64,000 nt of DNA from Brenneria rubrifaciens. GTDB lineage: Bacteria; Pseudomonadota; Gammaproteobacteria; Enterobacterales; Enterobacteriaceae. The notes beneath the pieces were generated by a model, which did no database searches, had not been told where the DNA came from, and saw only the letters and a program-made list of their open reading frames with translations. This document shows positions 38,642 through 49,718 of this stretch, in pieces. The stretch covers positions 434,001-498,000 of the forward strand of contig NZ_CP034035.1 of NCBI RefSeq assembly GCF_005484945.1, given 5' to 3'. The first letter of the stretch is position 1; every line of letters begins with the position of its first letter. The translations under genes were made by a program, and so were the position numbers.

Positions 38642-38821
38642 ATGCAACATAACCCAGAAATATGGCTGTAAGCTGCTGATGATGCCGTGAACAGCTTTTT
38701 ATCTCAGACTCCCGCGCAACGCGAGGCCGGTAATGATCACGGGTATTGCAAGATTAGCGTTTTGTCGTCACTGGAGGTGCTGGCCGATGCGGTTAGTTAC
38801 CTCAATTACCCGCTGTATTAA
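38642..38821 (+). pseudogene. Second small phage gene with one in-frame stop
   Basis: A 60-codon frame MQHNPEIWL, TAA, then AADDAVNSFLSQTPAQREAG and LEVLADAVSYLNYPLY. Again one nonsense codon (codon 10) interrupts an otherwise clean frame. Family not firmly recognised. The following stretch 38822-39290 holds no gene I can support. Confidence 0.55.
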
Positions 38822-39290
38822 TTTATAAAAATCCACGCGAACTGACCTGTTCCCCGTTTATATCCATAGCAGACTAGTCAACACCAGTGCATCTTAGGGT
38901 TATACGACACAATCACCCACATGACAAAATCGGCGCTACACCGTACCCGCCTGCGGTTTCCGAGTCATAAACATTTTTCAGTTTTTGGTATCTAAAGAGG
39001 ATCGAAAGAAAAACATAACCAACAGAAAAATAACAGTTTATTTAAATTTTGTTGAGTAGGTTTATCTAATCGCTGAATTTACACCATGTATTGAAGAATG
39101 GTTAAAAACCTATGTATTACAGTATGTTATATGACCGTCATAGACATTATGAAACTGAAAAAATGTTGCGCCAGTTGGAGTGAGGCTGATAACGGATAGC
39201 TGTTTGCTGCTGACTATTCTGTAAGCTAGAATGGCTGCATAATCTATGAAATTCATAATATGAGCAGGCCCCCCAAAAAAAGTCACCTAT

Positions 39291-39509
39291 ATGGCTAACG
39301 CTATGGCGATAGCCATGGCGCCAGTTCCTGCCAGTACGTTGGGGTATAGCGACATTGCATTAACCCATGCTGATACCAGTACTACATTATTACAAGTATT
39401 ACCTGGATCGGTTGTATACCTGCCGATCGGTGATGCGACGGCCTATCTTAAGGCAATCACTGACCGTCTGAACTTCCACTTAAGAAATATCCGCTTGGAA
39501 TGGGAATAA
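39291..39509 (+). CDS. Hypothetical small protein, prophage remnant
   Basis: A 72-codon open frame ending GDATAYLKAITDRLNFHLRN. I do not recognise it. It may be a fusion produced by deletions, since the first half is low-complexity (MANAMAIAMAPVPAS) and no ribosome site is clear. Confidence 0.3.
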   Translation: MANAMAIAMAPVPASTLGYSDIALTHADTSTTLLQVLPGSVVYLPIGDATAYLKAITDRLNFHLRNIRLEWE

Positions 39510-39527
39510 AAGCAGATACCCATCGCC

Positions 39528-39665
39528 ATGGAAAAACAAAGCCCGTTCGTACAGAAGCATCTGGAGCGCGAGTTACAAAAGCGCATTACTATTGCAACAA
39601 AGTTTGTTGATGCGGTAAGGCTGGCGTTAAATGAAATCAGTGAAGATGATCTGCGCGGAAAGTAG
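39528..39665 (+). CDS. Hypothetical 45-residue protein, prophage remnant
   Basis: The frame reads MEKQSPFVQKHLERELQKRI and on to DDLRGK and a stop. It is helical and charged and may be a fragment of a phage gene. Between 39666 and 40021 other short coding-like pieces appear (for example MIKASADEVKAMIRAEHKSL and MATVSVHLKVEHPTIAKQYA), all cut by stops. Confidence 0.3.
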   Translation: MEKQSPFVQKHLERELQKRITIATKFVDAVRLALNEISEDDLRGK

Positions 39666-40021
39666 TTTCCTTTGGACGTGCTGCTGCAAGCTTGCGATAC
39701 ACCGCCGAAGACTTTTTGTCATTCATTAACCAAACTCATTCACCAAAGAAAACTAGCTCTGAAATGATTAAAGCCAGTGCTGATGAAGTTAAGGCAATGA
39801 TCCGAGCAGAGCACAAATCATTAGGACTAGACATCCCGGAATTTGATCGGGTTTCGTAATGGCGACTGTTTCAGTTCACTTGAAAGTGGAGCATCCAACG
39901 ATTGCGAAGCAATATGCTTCTGCCTTGCAAGAGTGGATGAATAGCAAAGCTTTACCGTCAATTCTTGGAAGCGAAGGGCACAGGAAGATAACCCAAACTA
40001 TGTGATTCTTATGTTTTTAAG

Positions 40022-40234
40022 ATGCATATCAGACTACCCGATGAGCCACAGTGGAAGAGAGGTGTTCCGCAAGCCGCGCGAAAGTCGAACAGCTATCTTG
40101 CCTATGCTCGCCATTGGCTCAATCCAGATAGTTTTCAAGTGATAAGAATAATGAAGCCCAATGCACATGAACTGGCAAGAACATCATTTCTCGCCGAGTT
40201 AGAACGCCGAGCCGAGCAATTTCGGAAGACTTAA
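40022..40234 (+). CDS. Hypothetical protein, possibly a fragment
   Basis: A 70-residue basic frame (MHIRLPDEPQWKRGVPQAAR, later ELARTSFLAELERRAEQF). No ribosome site is evident and the upstream DNA is decayed, so it may be the C-terminal part of a broken gene. It is the last frame before the tRNA-Ile gene. Confidence 0.3.
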   Translation: MHIRLPDEPQWKRGVPQAARKSNSYLAYARHWLNPDSFQVIRIMKPNAHELARTSFLAELERRAEQFRKT

Positions 40235-40414
40235 ACCTGCGAGCAAAAGCATGTCTCTGCAATTTCCATAGTACAGTTGTGTCCTTGTGTTTTTTAGCAA
40301 GAATTTGGCCTATGATTGTTTTAGTAAATTTTGGCTTTGCTGCCACTGGCATTTAGATACTAAAAAGCCACCTGTTTAAAAGTGGCTTAATCATATGATT
40401 TTAAAGTGAAATTT

Positions 40415-40490
40415 TGGTGGCCCCTGTTGGGTTTGAACCAACGACCAATCGATTATGAGTCGACTGCTCTAACCACTGAGCTAAGGGGCC
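40415..40490 (-). tRNA. ileX: tRNA-Ile2 (CAU anticodon)
   Basis: The minus strand folds as a 76-base tRNA starting GGCCCCTTAGCTCAGTGG with anticodon CAT in GACTCATAATC and an encoded CCA. It is an elongator type, not the initiator. Its location beside mug and rpoD matches E. coli ileX, whose anticodon is converted to lysidine by TilS to read AUA. The prophage remnant lies on its 3' side, so this tRNA may have been the attachment site. Confidence 0.92.
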
Positions 40491-40632
40491 GGCTGGGCGA
40501 CGATTATACGGTAATGTTCAGGGCAAGGTCTATAGTTGTTCAACTGTATGGCTGTTTTCTACTCAGGATAGCTTGTTGTTATTATTGTTAGATTTTGCGA
40601 TAACAGCGGTAAACACGGCATCAAGGGTAAGT

Positions 40633-41175
40633 ATGATTACGGATATTTTGGCACCCAATCTTCAGGTGGTTTTCTGTGGTATTAACCCAGGCTTATCGAC
40701 GGCCCATCATGATTATCATTTCGCTAACCCCAACAACCGTTTTTGGAAAGTTATCCATCAGGCCGGATTCACCGAGCGTTTACTGATGCCCGAGGAAGAA
40801 ATGCATTTGTTGGATACCGGATGTGGTATCACGATGCTGGTTGAGCGCCCGACTATAGAAGCAACGGAGTTGGCGAAAGATGAGCTGTTGCAGGGCGGTG
40901 AGGCCGTTATTGAAAAAATGACTCGCTACCAGCCACGGGCGTTGGCCGTTTTGGGTAAGCAGGCATTTAGTCTGGCATTTGCCACTAAAAAGGTAGCGTG
41001 GGGACGCCAGACGTTGACGATAGGCGAAACTCAGGTTTGGGTACTTCCCAATCCCAGCGGGTTGAACCGCGCAACGCTGGAATCGCTGGTATCGTCTTAT
41101 CAGGCGCTTTATCAGGCACTGCATTTAAAGCAGACAGGTACCACTTGCGTCAGCCCGAAGGAATGCGGAAAGTAA
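40633..41175 (+). CDS. mug: Mismatch-specific uracil/thymine DNA glycosylase Mug
   Basis: A 180-residue glycosylase removing uracil and ethenocytosine from mismatched double-stranded DNA. The active-site motifs are [10 protein letters not shown], with the catalytic asparagine, and [12 protein letters not shown], which inserts into the duplex. The ATG at 40633 follows AAGGGTAAG and matches E. coli Mug; the C terminus is about 12 residues longer. Confidence 0.94.
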   Translation: MITDILAPNLQVVFCGINPGLSTAHHDYHFANPNNRFWKVIHQAGFTERLLMPEEEMHLLDTGCGITMLVERPTIEATELAKDELLQGGEAVIEKMTRYQPRALAVLGKQAFSLAFATKKVAWGRQTLTIGETQVWVLPNPSGLNRATLESLVSSYQALYQALHLKQTGTTCVSPKECGK

Positions 41176-41182
41176 AAAAATA

Positions 41183-41202
41183 ACCCCGGCAGAGGCCGGG
41201 GT
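41183..41202 (-). terminator. rpoD terminator
   Basis: ACCCCGGC pairs with GCCGGGGT and on the minus strand is followed by a run of seven T, 30 bases past the rpoD stop. It may also serve mug. Confidence 0.88.
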
Positions 41203-41232
41203 CATATAACAGCGTCACTGGCGGCGAATTAA

Positions 41233-43065
41233 TTAATCATCCAGGAAGCTGCGCAGTACTTCGGAACGGCTTGGGTGACGCAGTTTACGCAACGCTTTGG
41301 CTTCGATCTGACGAATACGCTCACGTGTTACGTCAAACTGTTTACCCACTTCTTCCAGCGTGTGATCGGTATTCATATCGATACCGAAACGCATGCGCAG
41401 TACTTTCGCTTCACGCGCGGTCAGCCCCGCCAGTACGTCGTGTGTTGCAGAACGCAGGCTTTCCGAAGTGGCGGAATCCAGCGGTAACTCCAGCGTCGTA
41501 TCTTCGATAAAGTCGCCTAAATGTGAATCTTCATCATCACCAATCGGCGTTTCCATCGAAATCGGTTCTTTAGCGATCTTCAGCACTTTACGGATCTTGT
41601 CTTCCGGCATCAGCATGCGTTCAGCCAGTTCTTCCGGCGTCGGTTCACGGCCCATTTCCTGAAGCATCTGGCGTGAAATACGGTTGAGCTTGTTGATAGT
41701 CTCAATCATGTGCACCGGAATACGGATGGTACGAGCTTGATCGGCGATAGAACGCGTAATCGCCTGACGAATCCACCAGGTCGCATACGTCGAGAATTTA
41801 TAACCACGACGGTATTCAAACTTGTCTACCGCTTTCATCAGACCGATGTTACCCTCCTGAATTAAATCAAGGAACTGCAAGCCGCGGTTGGTGTATTTCT
41901 TGGCGATAGAAATGACCAGACGCAAGTTTGCTTCAACCATCTCTTTTTTCGCGCGGCGGGCTTTTGCTTCACCAATCGACATACGACGGTTGATGTCCTT
42001 GACCTGCTCAATGGTCAAGCCGGTTTCTTCTTCGATCTGACGCAGTTTTTGCAAGTTGCGCTTGATGTCGTCTTCTACATCATGCAGTTTCTCTGACCAG
42101 GGTTTTGCCATGGCAATCGCGGCGGCGAACCAACTTTCATCGGTTTCATTGCCGGAGAACAATGTGACGAAGTTTTTCTTCGGCATTTTGCATTGTTCAA
42201 CGCACAGCTTCATGATCAGACGTTCCTGAGTTCGTACGCGATCCATCATGGAACGCATGCTGTTAACCAGGAAATCAAACTGTTTAGGAACTAAACGGAA
42301 CTGCTTGAAAACTTCCGAAAGATTCAGAATCTCTTGTGCCGCTTTTGCATGATTACGGCCATAGGCTTTGATGATCTGACGGGTCGTTTCATATTGCTGA
42401 CGCAATTCCGTAAATTTCTCACGGGCCAGCTCAGGATCGATGCTGTTATCGTCTTCGGTATCGTCATCTTCCTCATCATCGTCATTGTCCATTTCTTCGC
42501 TCGAAAGCTCAGAGCCGACATGAGTCGCAGTAGGCGCGATATCTTCTTCCGCATTCGGATCGACAAATCCGGTAATCAGGTCTGACAGGCGGCTTTCACC
42601 CGCTTCGACACGATCATATTGTTCCAGCAGGTAGGTAATCGCTTCTGGATACTCAGCAACGGAACACTGAACCTGATTGATACCATCTTCGATGCGCTTG
42701 GCAATATCGATCTCGCCTTCACGCGTCAACAGTTCAACCGTACCCATTTCACGCATGTACATGCGCACCGGATCGGTGGTGCGGCCGATTTCCGATTCAA
42801 CGCTGGATAACACTTGAGCAGCAGCCTCTGCCGCATCTTCATCTGCGTCATTGGTGTTTTCTGCCAGCAACAGATCATCCGCATCCGGTGCTTCTTCCAT
42901 CACCTGGATGCCCATGTCATTAATCATCTGGATGATGTCTTCGATCTGGTCGGAGTCGATGATATCTTCCGGCAGATGGTCATTGACCTCAGCATAGGTC
43001 AGGTAGCCTTGCTCCTTACCACGGGTGACAAGCAGCTTTAGCTGTGACTGCGGGTTTTGCTCCAT
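41233..43065 (-). CDS. rpoD: RNA polymerase sigma-70 factor RpoD
   Basis: A 610-residue primary sigma factor (E. coli 613). All regions are present: 1.1 at the N terminus, the acidic non-conserved stretch [10 protein letters not shown], region 2 with [20 protein letters not shown], region 3 and the C-terminal helix-turn-helix [20 protein letters not shown] that reads the -35 box. It is the last gene of the rpsU-dnaG-rpoD operon, 154 bases after dnaG. Confidence 0.99.
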   Translation of the reverse strand: MEQNPQSQLKLLVTRGKEQGYLTYAEVNDHLPEDIIDSDQIEDIIQMINDMGIQVMEEAPDADDLLLAENTNDADEDAAEAAAQVLSSVESEIGRTTDPVRMYMREMGTVELLTREGEIDIAKRIEDGINQVQCSVAEYPEAITYLLEQYDRVEAGESRLSDLITGFVDPNAEEDIAPTATHVGSELSSEEMDNDDDEEDDDTEDDNSIDPELAREKFTELRQQYETTRQIIKAYGRNHAKAAQEILNLSEVFKQFRLVPKQFDFLVNSMRSMMDRVRTQERLIMKLCVEQCKMPKKNFVTLFSGNETDESWFAAAIAMAKPWSEKLHDVEDDIKRNLQKLRQIEEETGLTIEQVKDINRRMSIGEAKARRAKKEMVEANLRLVISIAKKYTNRGLQFLDLIQEGNIGLMKAVDKFEYRRGYKFSTYATWWIRQAITRSIADQARTIRIPVHMIETINKLNRISRQMLQEMGREPTPEELAERMLMPEDKIRKVLKIAKEPISMETPIGDDEDSHLGDFIEDTTLELPLDSATSESLRSATHDVLAGLTAREAKVLRMRFGIDMNTDHTLEEVGKQFDVTRERIRQIEAKALRKLRHPSRSEVLRSFLDD

Positions 43066-43219
43066 AAGACGGTATCCACACTTCAGAGTATTTGGGTTGG
43101 TGTCGGTCGGCGTAGTTCGCCAACAATAGCATTAGGGTATTTTTCTTATCGCCGCGGCCCTTGTAGCGGCTCTTTGCAGAGCTCAACTCTGCTATTTATC
43201 GGCAATTAAGCCTCGGTAA

Positions 43220-44974
43220 TCAGTTTTTTCTGGTCAAAGCCAGTTGCAACGACCAAAGTTCTTTTTTTTCTTTGGCGTTAAGCCCGTGCGTTCTCTCACG
43301 GGCAATCAATGTTTCCTGACGCTGTTTTAGCAGTTGATCGTAGAGTTCCGCCAGACTTATTCTGAATTTGTCGTCCAGTTCATCCTCTTCGATCATATGG
43401 TTCCAGGAAGCCATGGTTTCAAGCTGCTTGCGGTATTTACTGTCTCTGTATTTCTCAAGTAACAGCCCCATGCTCATACCGGGACTGGCGTTACAGGTTT
43501 TCACCAAATCCTGAAACAGAGACAAACCTGCTATCTTGCTTTCTTCAATACCTTCCAGAGCCAGTTCCGGCACTTCCGCCGCAAGCCTGGGGTTCTGCAC
43601 TAAAAGCCCTATAAGTATACGCATAGTTGTGACTTTTAGCTGAGGTGGCTGATAGGACGGAGCCTGTTCTGCCACTTTTGGTAACAGCCTGTCCAACTGG
43701 CTGTCATCCAGAATCCCAAGTTTATTGCCAAGCTGCTGACGTAAATACAAACGCAACGTCTCCCCGGGAACCTGACCAATCAAGGGCAGTACCAGAGTGC
43801 TGAGTTTGGTTCGTCCGTCAGGCGAGCTCATGTCCACCTGCTGCTGCAACGTCTCAAAAAGAAACTGCGACAGCGGTAATGCCTGCTCCATCCGTTGTTC
43901 AAAAGCGTCCTTGCCTTCTTTACGAACCAGCGTGTCGGGATCTTCACCGTCCGGCAGGAACATAAAGCGTAGCTGACGGCCATCATTCAAATAGGGTAGC
44001 GCGGTTTCCAACGCACGCCAGGCTGCCTCACGTCCCGCACGATCGCCGTCATAACAGCAGACGACCTGGTCTGTGGCACGAAATAGTAACTGAATGTGAT
44101 CGGCCGTGGTGGATGTCCCCAGAGAGGCGACCGCATAATCAATACCAAACTGTGCAAGGGCAACCACATCCATATATCCTTCAACCACGAGTAATCGTTT
44201 GAGCTCGGGGTGGTTTTGCTGCGCTTCATACAGACCATAGAGCTGACGGCCTTTATGAAAAATCTCTGTTTCGGGCGAGTTAAGATATTTTGGCGTACCG
44301 TCGCCCAATACCCGGCCTCCGAATGCAATAATCCGCCCGCGTTTATCGCGAATAGGAAACATGACACGTTCGCGAAAACGGTCGTAGGTGCGGCCCTGAT
44401 CGTTAGTCACCAACATGCCCGCATCGTTCAATGTACTGCGATCGTCGCTATTGCGGCCGAAACGTTTTAACGCGTTATCCCAACCTGCTGGCGCGAACCC
44501 AATCGCAAAATGGCGAATCACTTCGGCGCTTAATCCCCTCTGCTGTAAATACTGCAACGCAGGGGCGCCAACGGATTGATTTAATGTTTGTTGATAGAAC
44601 GCACCTATCTGTTCCATCAGAGCATATAAACTTTGTCGCTGGTGACGTTCAATCTGGGTTGGCCCTGTACCGCTTTCATACGGCACTTCAAGACCATGCA
44701 TGGTGGCCAATTCTTCAATGCTTTCAACGAATTCGAGGCGATCGTAATTCATTAAAAAATCGACTGCGTTACCATGTGCGCCACAGCCAAAGCAGTGGTA
44801 GAACTGTTTCTCACCGTTGACGGTGAATGAAGGGGTTTTTTCGTGGTGAAACGGGCAGCACGCATGGTGATTTTTGCCCTGCTTTTTCAGTTTGACGCGT
44901 GCGTCGATGAGATCGACGATGTCGGTGCGAGCCAGCAGGTCATTAATAAATACGCGTGGGATTCGTCCAGCCAT
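43220..44974 (-). CDS. dnaG: DNA primase DnaG
   Basis: A 584-residue primase (E. coli 581) that makes RNA primers at the replication fork. The N-terminal zinc-binding domain has CPFHHEKTPSF and FYHCFGCGAHGN, the TOPRIM catalytic core has LLVVEGYMDVVAL and CYDGDRAGREAA, and the C-terminal helicase-binding domain follows. It is the middle gene of the macromolecular synthesis operon. Confidence 0.98.
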   Translation of the reverse strand: MAGRIPRVFINDLLARTDIVDLIDARVKLKKQGKNHHACCPFHHEKTPSFTVNGEKQFYHCFGCGAHGNAVDFLMNYDRLEFVESIEELATMHGLEVPYESGTGPTQIERHQRQSLYALMEQIGAFYQQTLNQSVGAPALQYLQQRGLSAEVIRHFAIGFAPAGWDNALKRFGRNSDDRSTLNDAGMLVTNDQGRTYDRFRERVMFPIRDKRGRIIAFGGRVLGDGTPKYLNSPETEIFHKGRQLYGLYEAQQNHPELKRLLVVEGYMDVVALAQFGIDYAVASLGTSTTADHIQLLFRATDQVVCCYDGDRAGREAAWRALETALPYLNDGRQLRFMFLPDGEDPDTLVRKEGKDAFEQRMEQALPLSQFLFETLQQQVDMSSPDGRTKLSTLVLPLIGQVPGETLRLYLRQQLGNKLGILDDSQLDRLLPKVAEQAPSYQPPQLKVTTMRILIGLLVQNPRLAAEVPELALEGIEESKIAGLSLFQDLVKTCNASPGMSMGLLLEKYRDSKYRKQLETMASWNHMIEEDELDDKFRISLAELYDQLLKQRQETLIARERTHGLNAKEKKELWSLQLALTRKN

Positions 44975-45110
44975 AAGCCCCTGTTTTTTAACTTATAAAA
45001 TACAGTTTATAAACGACAACAAGCCGCGCATTCCTTTCGGAAGCACGGCCTTCGTATGCAACTGCTAAGTCTGCGGATTAATCACGCGATGGAGGAAAAC
45101 CTCCTGAAAA

Positions 45111-45338
<228 letters not shown>

Positions 45339-45554
45339 TCAATAAATTCGGTTTGCCGCTGGCCTTGTGCCAGCCTTTTCAAAATGGTGCGGAATTCTAC
45401 TGCAAATGGGATGCCTTTGTAAAGCGCCGTGGCGACTATAAAATACCCGGCGCTTCGTCAGCGTAGAAACCAGGGCGCTTATGGTAGACTATCTGCGGCA
45501 TGAAGCAAGCCGCATCAAACGAGAGTTTTTACGTAATAAAAGTTGGGAATAGCA

Positions 45555-46568
45555 ATGCGTGTATTGGGCATCGAAACATCTTGTGATGAAACCGGGGTCG
45601 CCATTTATGATACTCAGTCCGGTTTACTCGCCAATCAACTCTATAGCCAGGTAAAACTGCATGCCGACTATGGTGGCGTAGTGCCTGAACTGGCGTCACG
45701 CGATCATGTGCGCAAAACCGTGCCGTTGATCCAGGCGGCGTTGCTTGAGGCTGGGTTAAAGGCCAGCGATGTTGATGGTGTGGCGTATACCGCAGGCCCT
45801 GGGTTGGTTGGCGCATTGCTGGTTGGCGCAACCGTGGGACGGGCGTTGGCGTTTGCCTGGAATGTGCCTGCGGTTCCGGTTCATCATATGGAAGGACACC
45901 TGTTAGCGCCGATGCTGGAAGATAACCCGCCTGAATTTCCGTTCGTGGCACTATTAGTTTCTGGTGGTCATACACAATTAATTAGTGTGACAGGGATTGG
46001 TGCGTATCGACTGCTCGGCGAGTCGATCGACGATGCGGCGGGGGAGGCATTCGATAAAACGGCAAAGTTGCTGGGGCTGGATTATCCCGGCGGGCCGATG
46101 TTGTCGAAAATGGCGCAGGCTGGCGATGCCTCGCGTTTTACGTTCCCGCGGCCAATGACCGATCGACCTGGCCTGGATTTCAGTTTCTCCGGCCTCAAGA
46201 CGTTTGCCGCTAATACCGTCCGAAATAACGTTGATAATGAGCAGACGCGTGCGGATATTGCACGCGCATTTGAAGATGCGGTTGTGGACACGCTGTCAAT
46301 CAAGTGTCGTCGGGCGCTGGATGAAACCGGCTTCAAACGTCTGGTTATAGCCGGTGGAGTGAGTGCCAACCGTACGCTGCGTCAGCGTTTGGGGGAAATG
46401 ATGGCGAAGCGCGGCGGTGCGGTATTTTATGCACGGCCTGAATTTTGTACCGATAACGGCGCGATGATTGCGTATGCCGGTGTTGTGCGTTTGCAGCATG
46501 GACAAAGCCGCGATCTCAGTGTTTCTGTACGCCCTCGCTGGTCATTGGCTGAACTGCCTGCCGTGTAG
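45555..46568 (+). CDS. tsaD: tRNA N6-threonylcarbamoyladenosine transferase TsaD
   Basis: A 337-residue ASKHA-fold enzyme, the same length as in E. coli. With TsaB and TsaE it transfers the threonylcarbamoyl group to A37 of ANN-decoding tRNAs. The metal motif HHMEGH and nucleotide motifs [15 protein letters not shown] and AGGVSANR are intact. The ATG at 45555 gives [14 protein letters not shown]; a TTG four codons upstream is in frame. Confidence 0.97.
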   Translation: MRVLGIETSCDETGVAIYDTQSGLLANQLYSQVKLHADYGGVVPELASRDHVRKTVPLIQAALLEAGLKASDVDGVAYTAGPGLVGALLVGATVGRALAFAWNVPAVPVHHMEGHLLAPMLEDNPPEFPFVALLVSGGHTQLISVTGIGAYRLLGESIDDAAGEAFDKTAKLLGLDYPGGPMLSKMAQAGDASRFTFPRPMTDRPGLDFSFSGLKTFAANTVRNNVDNEQTRADIARAFEDAVVDTLSIKCRRALDETGFKRLVIAGGVSANRTLRQRLGEMMAKRGGAVFYARPEFCTDNGAMIAYAGVVRLQHGQSRDLSVSVRPRWSLAELPAV

Positions 46569-46665
46569 ACGATTATCACCAGCAACCTGTGTTGCTGATG
46601 ATGTAACAGCGTTGATTTAGAAAAAAATTGTGGAGGGCTGCGGCGGTTTCCTGTGATTAAGCACG

Positions 46666-47221
<556 letters not shown>

Positions 47222-47286
47222 GATTGACCTCAGTCGACATCATTTCATGAGATAATTAAAATACATTGCGCAGACGGTCTGAGAAA

Positions 47287-47302
47287 TGTGTCGCTCATCA
47301 CA
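47287..47302. promoter_or_regulatory. Candidate CRP site in the argR-mdh gap
   Basis: TGTGTCGCTCATCACA matches TGTGA-N6-TCACA with one mismatch and has A/T flanks (AAA before, TAA after). mdh is CRP-regulated in E. coli. The remaining 47303-47606 is AT-rich and shows no gene. Confidence 0.6.
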
Positions 47303-47606
47303 TAAAAGTAAATAAAATGTTATCAAAATGATGGTGTTTAAATATCGTCAACGGTTGTAATGTAGATGTCCAGTTAATCAGTAGTAAATGTGCAGTGAGT
47401 TATTAATCCAAAAGTCCATTAACTTTACTTACCTTTAAAATACGTTGCCGCTTTTGATTTATTATTAGTAACATAGTGCATTTTTTCGTTTCTTACGACT
47501 CATGCTGAGAAGTGGGTAGCTGGTGTAACTCTCTTTTCCTCGCATTGTGTTTATAACTAAATAAATTCACAGCACTTTTGTATTTTACGATAATAAGGAG
47601 TTTAGG

Positions 47607-48545
47607 ATGAAAGTTGCAGTTCTCGGTGCAGCAGGTGGTATTGGTCAAGCCCTCGCACTCCTCCTCAAAACCCAGCTTCCTTCAGGTTCAGAATTATCTC
47701 TTTATGATATTGCGCCGGTGACGCCGGGCGTCGCTGTTGATCTTAGCCATATTCCCACTGCGGTGAAAGTCAAAGGATATAGTGGTGAAAACGCCAAACC
47801 AGCGCTGGCAGGCGCGGATATCGTGCTTATCTCTGCGGGGGTAGCCCGTAAGCCGGGCATGGATCGTTCAGATCTGTTCAATGTGAATGCCGGGATTGTA
47901 CGTAATCTGGTTGAACAAATTGCCAGTACATGTCCTAAAGCTTGCATTGGTATTATCACCAACCCTGTGAATACGACTGTCGCTATCGCCGCCGAAGTGT
48001 TGAAGAGGGCGGGCGTGTACGACCAGAACAAACTGTTTGGCGTAACCACGCTGGATATCATTCGTTCCAATACCTTTGTGGCTGAACTGAAAGGCAAACA
48101 GCCGCAGGATATCGATGTTCCTGTTATCGGCGGGCACTCTGGCGTAACGATTCTGCCTTTGCTGTCGCAAATTCCTGGTGTGAGCTTCAGTGAACAGGAA
48201 GTCGCCGGTCTGACAACTCGTATCCAGAACGCGGGTACGGAGGTCGTAGAAGCAAAAGCCGGTGGCGGATCGGCCACATTGTCCATGGGGCAGGCGGCTG
48301 CATGTTTCGGTCTGTCTCTGGTTCGTGCATTGCAAGGTGAAAGTGGGGTGGTGGAATGTGCATACGTTGAAAGCGACGGCGAGTATGCGCGCTTCTTTGC
48401 ACAGCCCGTCCTGCTAGGTAAAGATGGCATTGTTGAGCGTAAGTCTATTGGTACGCTGAGTGCTTTTGAACAGCAAGCACTGAAGAATATGCTGGATACG
48501 TTGAATCAGGATATTGCATTGGGCGAGTCATTCATCAATAGCTGA
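47607..48545 (+). CDS. mdh: Malate dehydrogenase
   Basis: A 312-residue NAD-dependent malate dehydrogenase, the TCA enzyme interconverting malate and oxaloacetate. It has the dinucleotide motif [11 protein letters not shown] at residues 7-17, the substrate loop [10 protein letters not shown] and the catalytic histidine in [18 protein letters not shown] lies seven bases before the ATG. Confidence 0.99.
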   Translation: MKVAVLGAAGGIGQALALLLKTQLPSGSELSLYDIAPVTPGVAVDLSHIPTAVKVKGYSGENAKPALAGADIVLISAGVARKPGMDRSDLFNVNAGIVRNLVEQIASTCPKACIGIITNPVNTTVAIAAEVLKRAGVYDQNKLFGVTTLDIIRSNTFVAELKGKQPQDIDVPVIGGHSGVTILPLLSQIPGVSFSEQEVAGLTTRIQNAGTEVVEAKAGGGSATLSMGQAAACFGLSLVRALQGESGVVECAYVESDGEYARFFAQPVLLGKDGIVERKSIGTLSAFEQQALKNMLDTLNQDIALGESFINS

Positions 48546-48584
48546 TGACACACACCCTGGATTTAATATCCATGTAAGCGTGAG

Positions 48585-48613
48585 GCCGGAGATTTGTATC
48601 TCCGGTTTTTTTA
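48585..48613 (+). terminator. mdh terminator
   Basis: CCGGAGA pairs with TCTCCGG and is followed by a run of seven T, 40 bases after mdh. It overlaps the end of the convergent sfsB gene. Confidence 0.88.
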
Positions 48614-48614
48614 T

Positions 48615-48878
48615 TTAATTGGGGCGGATTAATTTTTTTCTATCAATAAGCTGATTGGTTTCGGGATCGTAATATCGACTAGGCCAAATTTCTGATGGAT
48701 GAATTCCCAATGCATCGGCAATGAGCCATTCACCCTTAGGCCAGGGCCGTGATAGCGCATTAGCGAGTGTTGATGAACTCAACCCGGCAGCACGTGATAC
48801 CGCCGCCAGCGTCGTGCCTTTCTTGCGCAAAGCAGCAATGATATCAGCGTGGTGCCAGTCTTGTTTCCTTAAACTCAT
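48615..48878 (-). CDS. sfsB: SfsB/Nlp, Ner-like regulator
   Basis: An 87-residue Ner-like helix-turn-helix protein, close to E. coli SfsB (Nlp), itself a relative of the Mu and D108 Ner repressors. It starts MSLRKQDWHHADIIAALRKK and has the recognition region AAGLSSSTLANALSRPWPKG. In E. coli it activates maltose genes. It is near ispB as in E. coli, but here two Mu-type HTH genes lie between them. Confidence 0.93.
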   Translation of the reverse strand: MSLRKQDWHHADIIAALRKKGTTLAAVSRAAGLSSSTLANALSRPWPKGEWLIADALGIHPSEIWPSRYYDPETNQLIDRKKLIRPN

Positions 48879-48924
48879 AATCCTTCCCTTATTTGCTATA
48901 AGACGACTGTGTATTAGTGGTATA

Positions 48925-48934
48925 AATAACGCGT
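48925..48934. promoter_or_regulatory. AATAACGCGT motif, copy 1
   Basis: AATAACGCGT, part of the dyad ATAAC...GTTAT (48926-48943), lies between sfsB and the first Mu-type regulator. The same 10-mer occurs upstream of the second regulator. It may be a shared operator. Confidence 0.45.
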
Positions 48935-49064
48935 GTTAGTTATATGCCAAACTAACATGACATTATTATTTGGAAATAATATAGCATTATTTTTCTAAAA
49001 TACTCCCAATTAATTTCCAAATAAGTTGATTTTGTTAGGAGTAGCACTATTAGGATGAAAGGCT

Positions 49065-49451
49065 ATGAAAAAAGAGTGGTTTGCGACCAGCGAGCTGGTT
49101 GGCGTTGGCGGCCTTCCGAAATCAAGACAAGGATTGAACAAACGCGCGCGTGAGGATGGATGGGAAAAACGCCGCCGTAAAGGGGTTCAGGGGCGGGGCG
49201 TAGAATATTCTATTCACAGCCTGCCTGATTCCGTCAGAAAATCCTTATTACAGGAAAGTGACTCTCCGTCATATTCCATAAGGCAGCCTGCGACGCTGAC
49301 GATCTGGATGCAGATTTATTCACAGCTGACTGAAAAAGAAAGAAATTCTCTCATTTCCTATATTCTGCGTGTTGGTGTCTCTGCCACTTTGAACCAACTG
49401 GGCATCTCATCGTCAAATAAAGATCCCGATTCGAACGAAATAGCAGAGTAG
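49065..49451 (+). CDS. Mu-type HTH DNA-binding protein, copy 1
   Basis: A 128-residue protein whose first 55 residues form a HTH_Tnp_Mu_1 domain as at the N terminus of MuA transposase and Mu-like repressors: EWFATSELVGVGGLPKS, WEKRRRKGVQGRGVEYSI and SLPDSV. No transposase catalytic region follows; the C-terminal half is a short helical domain (WMQIYSQLTEKERNSLISYI). It is probably a domesticated regulator. Its first 55 residues match the copy at 49719-50090 at 49 positions, so the pair arose by duplication. Confidence 0.85.
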   Translation: MKKEWFATSELVGVGGLPKSRQGLNKRAREDGWEKRRRKGVQGRGVEYSIHSLPDSVRKSLLQESDSPSYSIRQPATLTIWMQIYSQLTEKERNSLISYILRVGVSATLNQLGISSSNKDPDSNEIAE

Positions 49452-49610
49452 TCACTTGCCTGGATTTTGCACATTGATGACCAAGTGTCATAAAAATGAC
49501 GGTGAAGCGCTTTTCTTTGTTTTACTCTGTGTGACTCACTGCACCATCACCTCATGCACTTTGTTTGATTTTGGCCGATAGGGGTGAATTCCGCTTGCTT
49601 TGGTGTTACT

Positions 49611-49620
49611 AATAACGCGT
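49611..49620. promoter_or_regulatory. AATAACGCGT motif, copy 2
   Basis: AATAACGCGT with the palindrome TAACGCGTTA (49613-49622), about 100 bases upstream of the second Mu-type regulator. Confidence 0.45.
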
Positions 49621-49718
49621 TAACGTTAGATGTTTTGGGAGTTATAGTCTATTATATGGAAACTTTTTGGGGCGGATTCTAATGCTGCCCGCATAGGACA
49701 GGCAAGGGAGTGATGATT

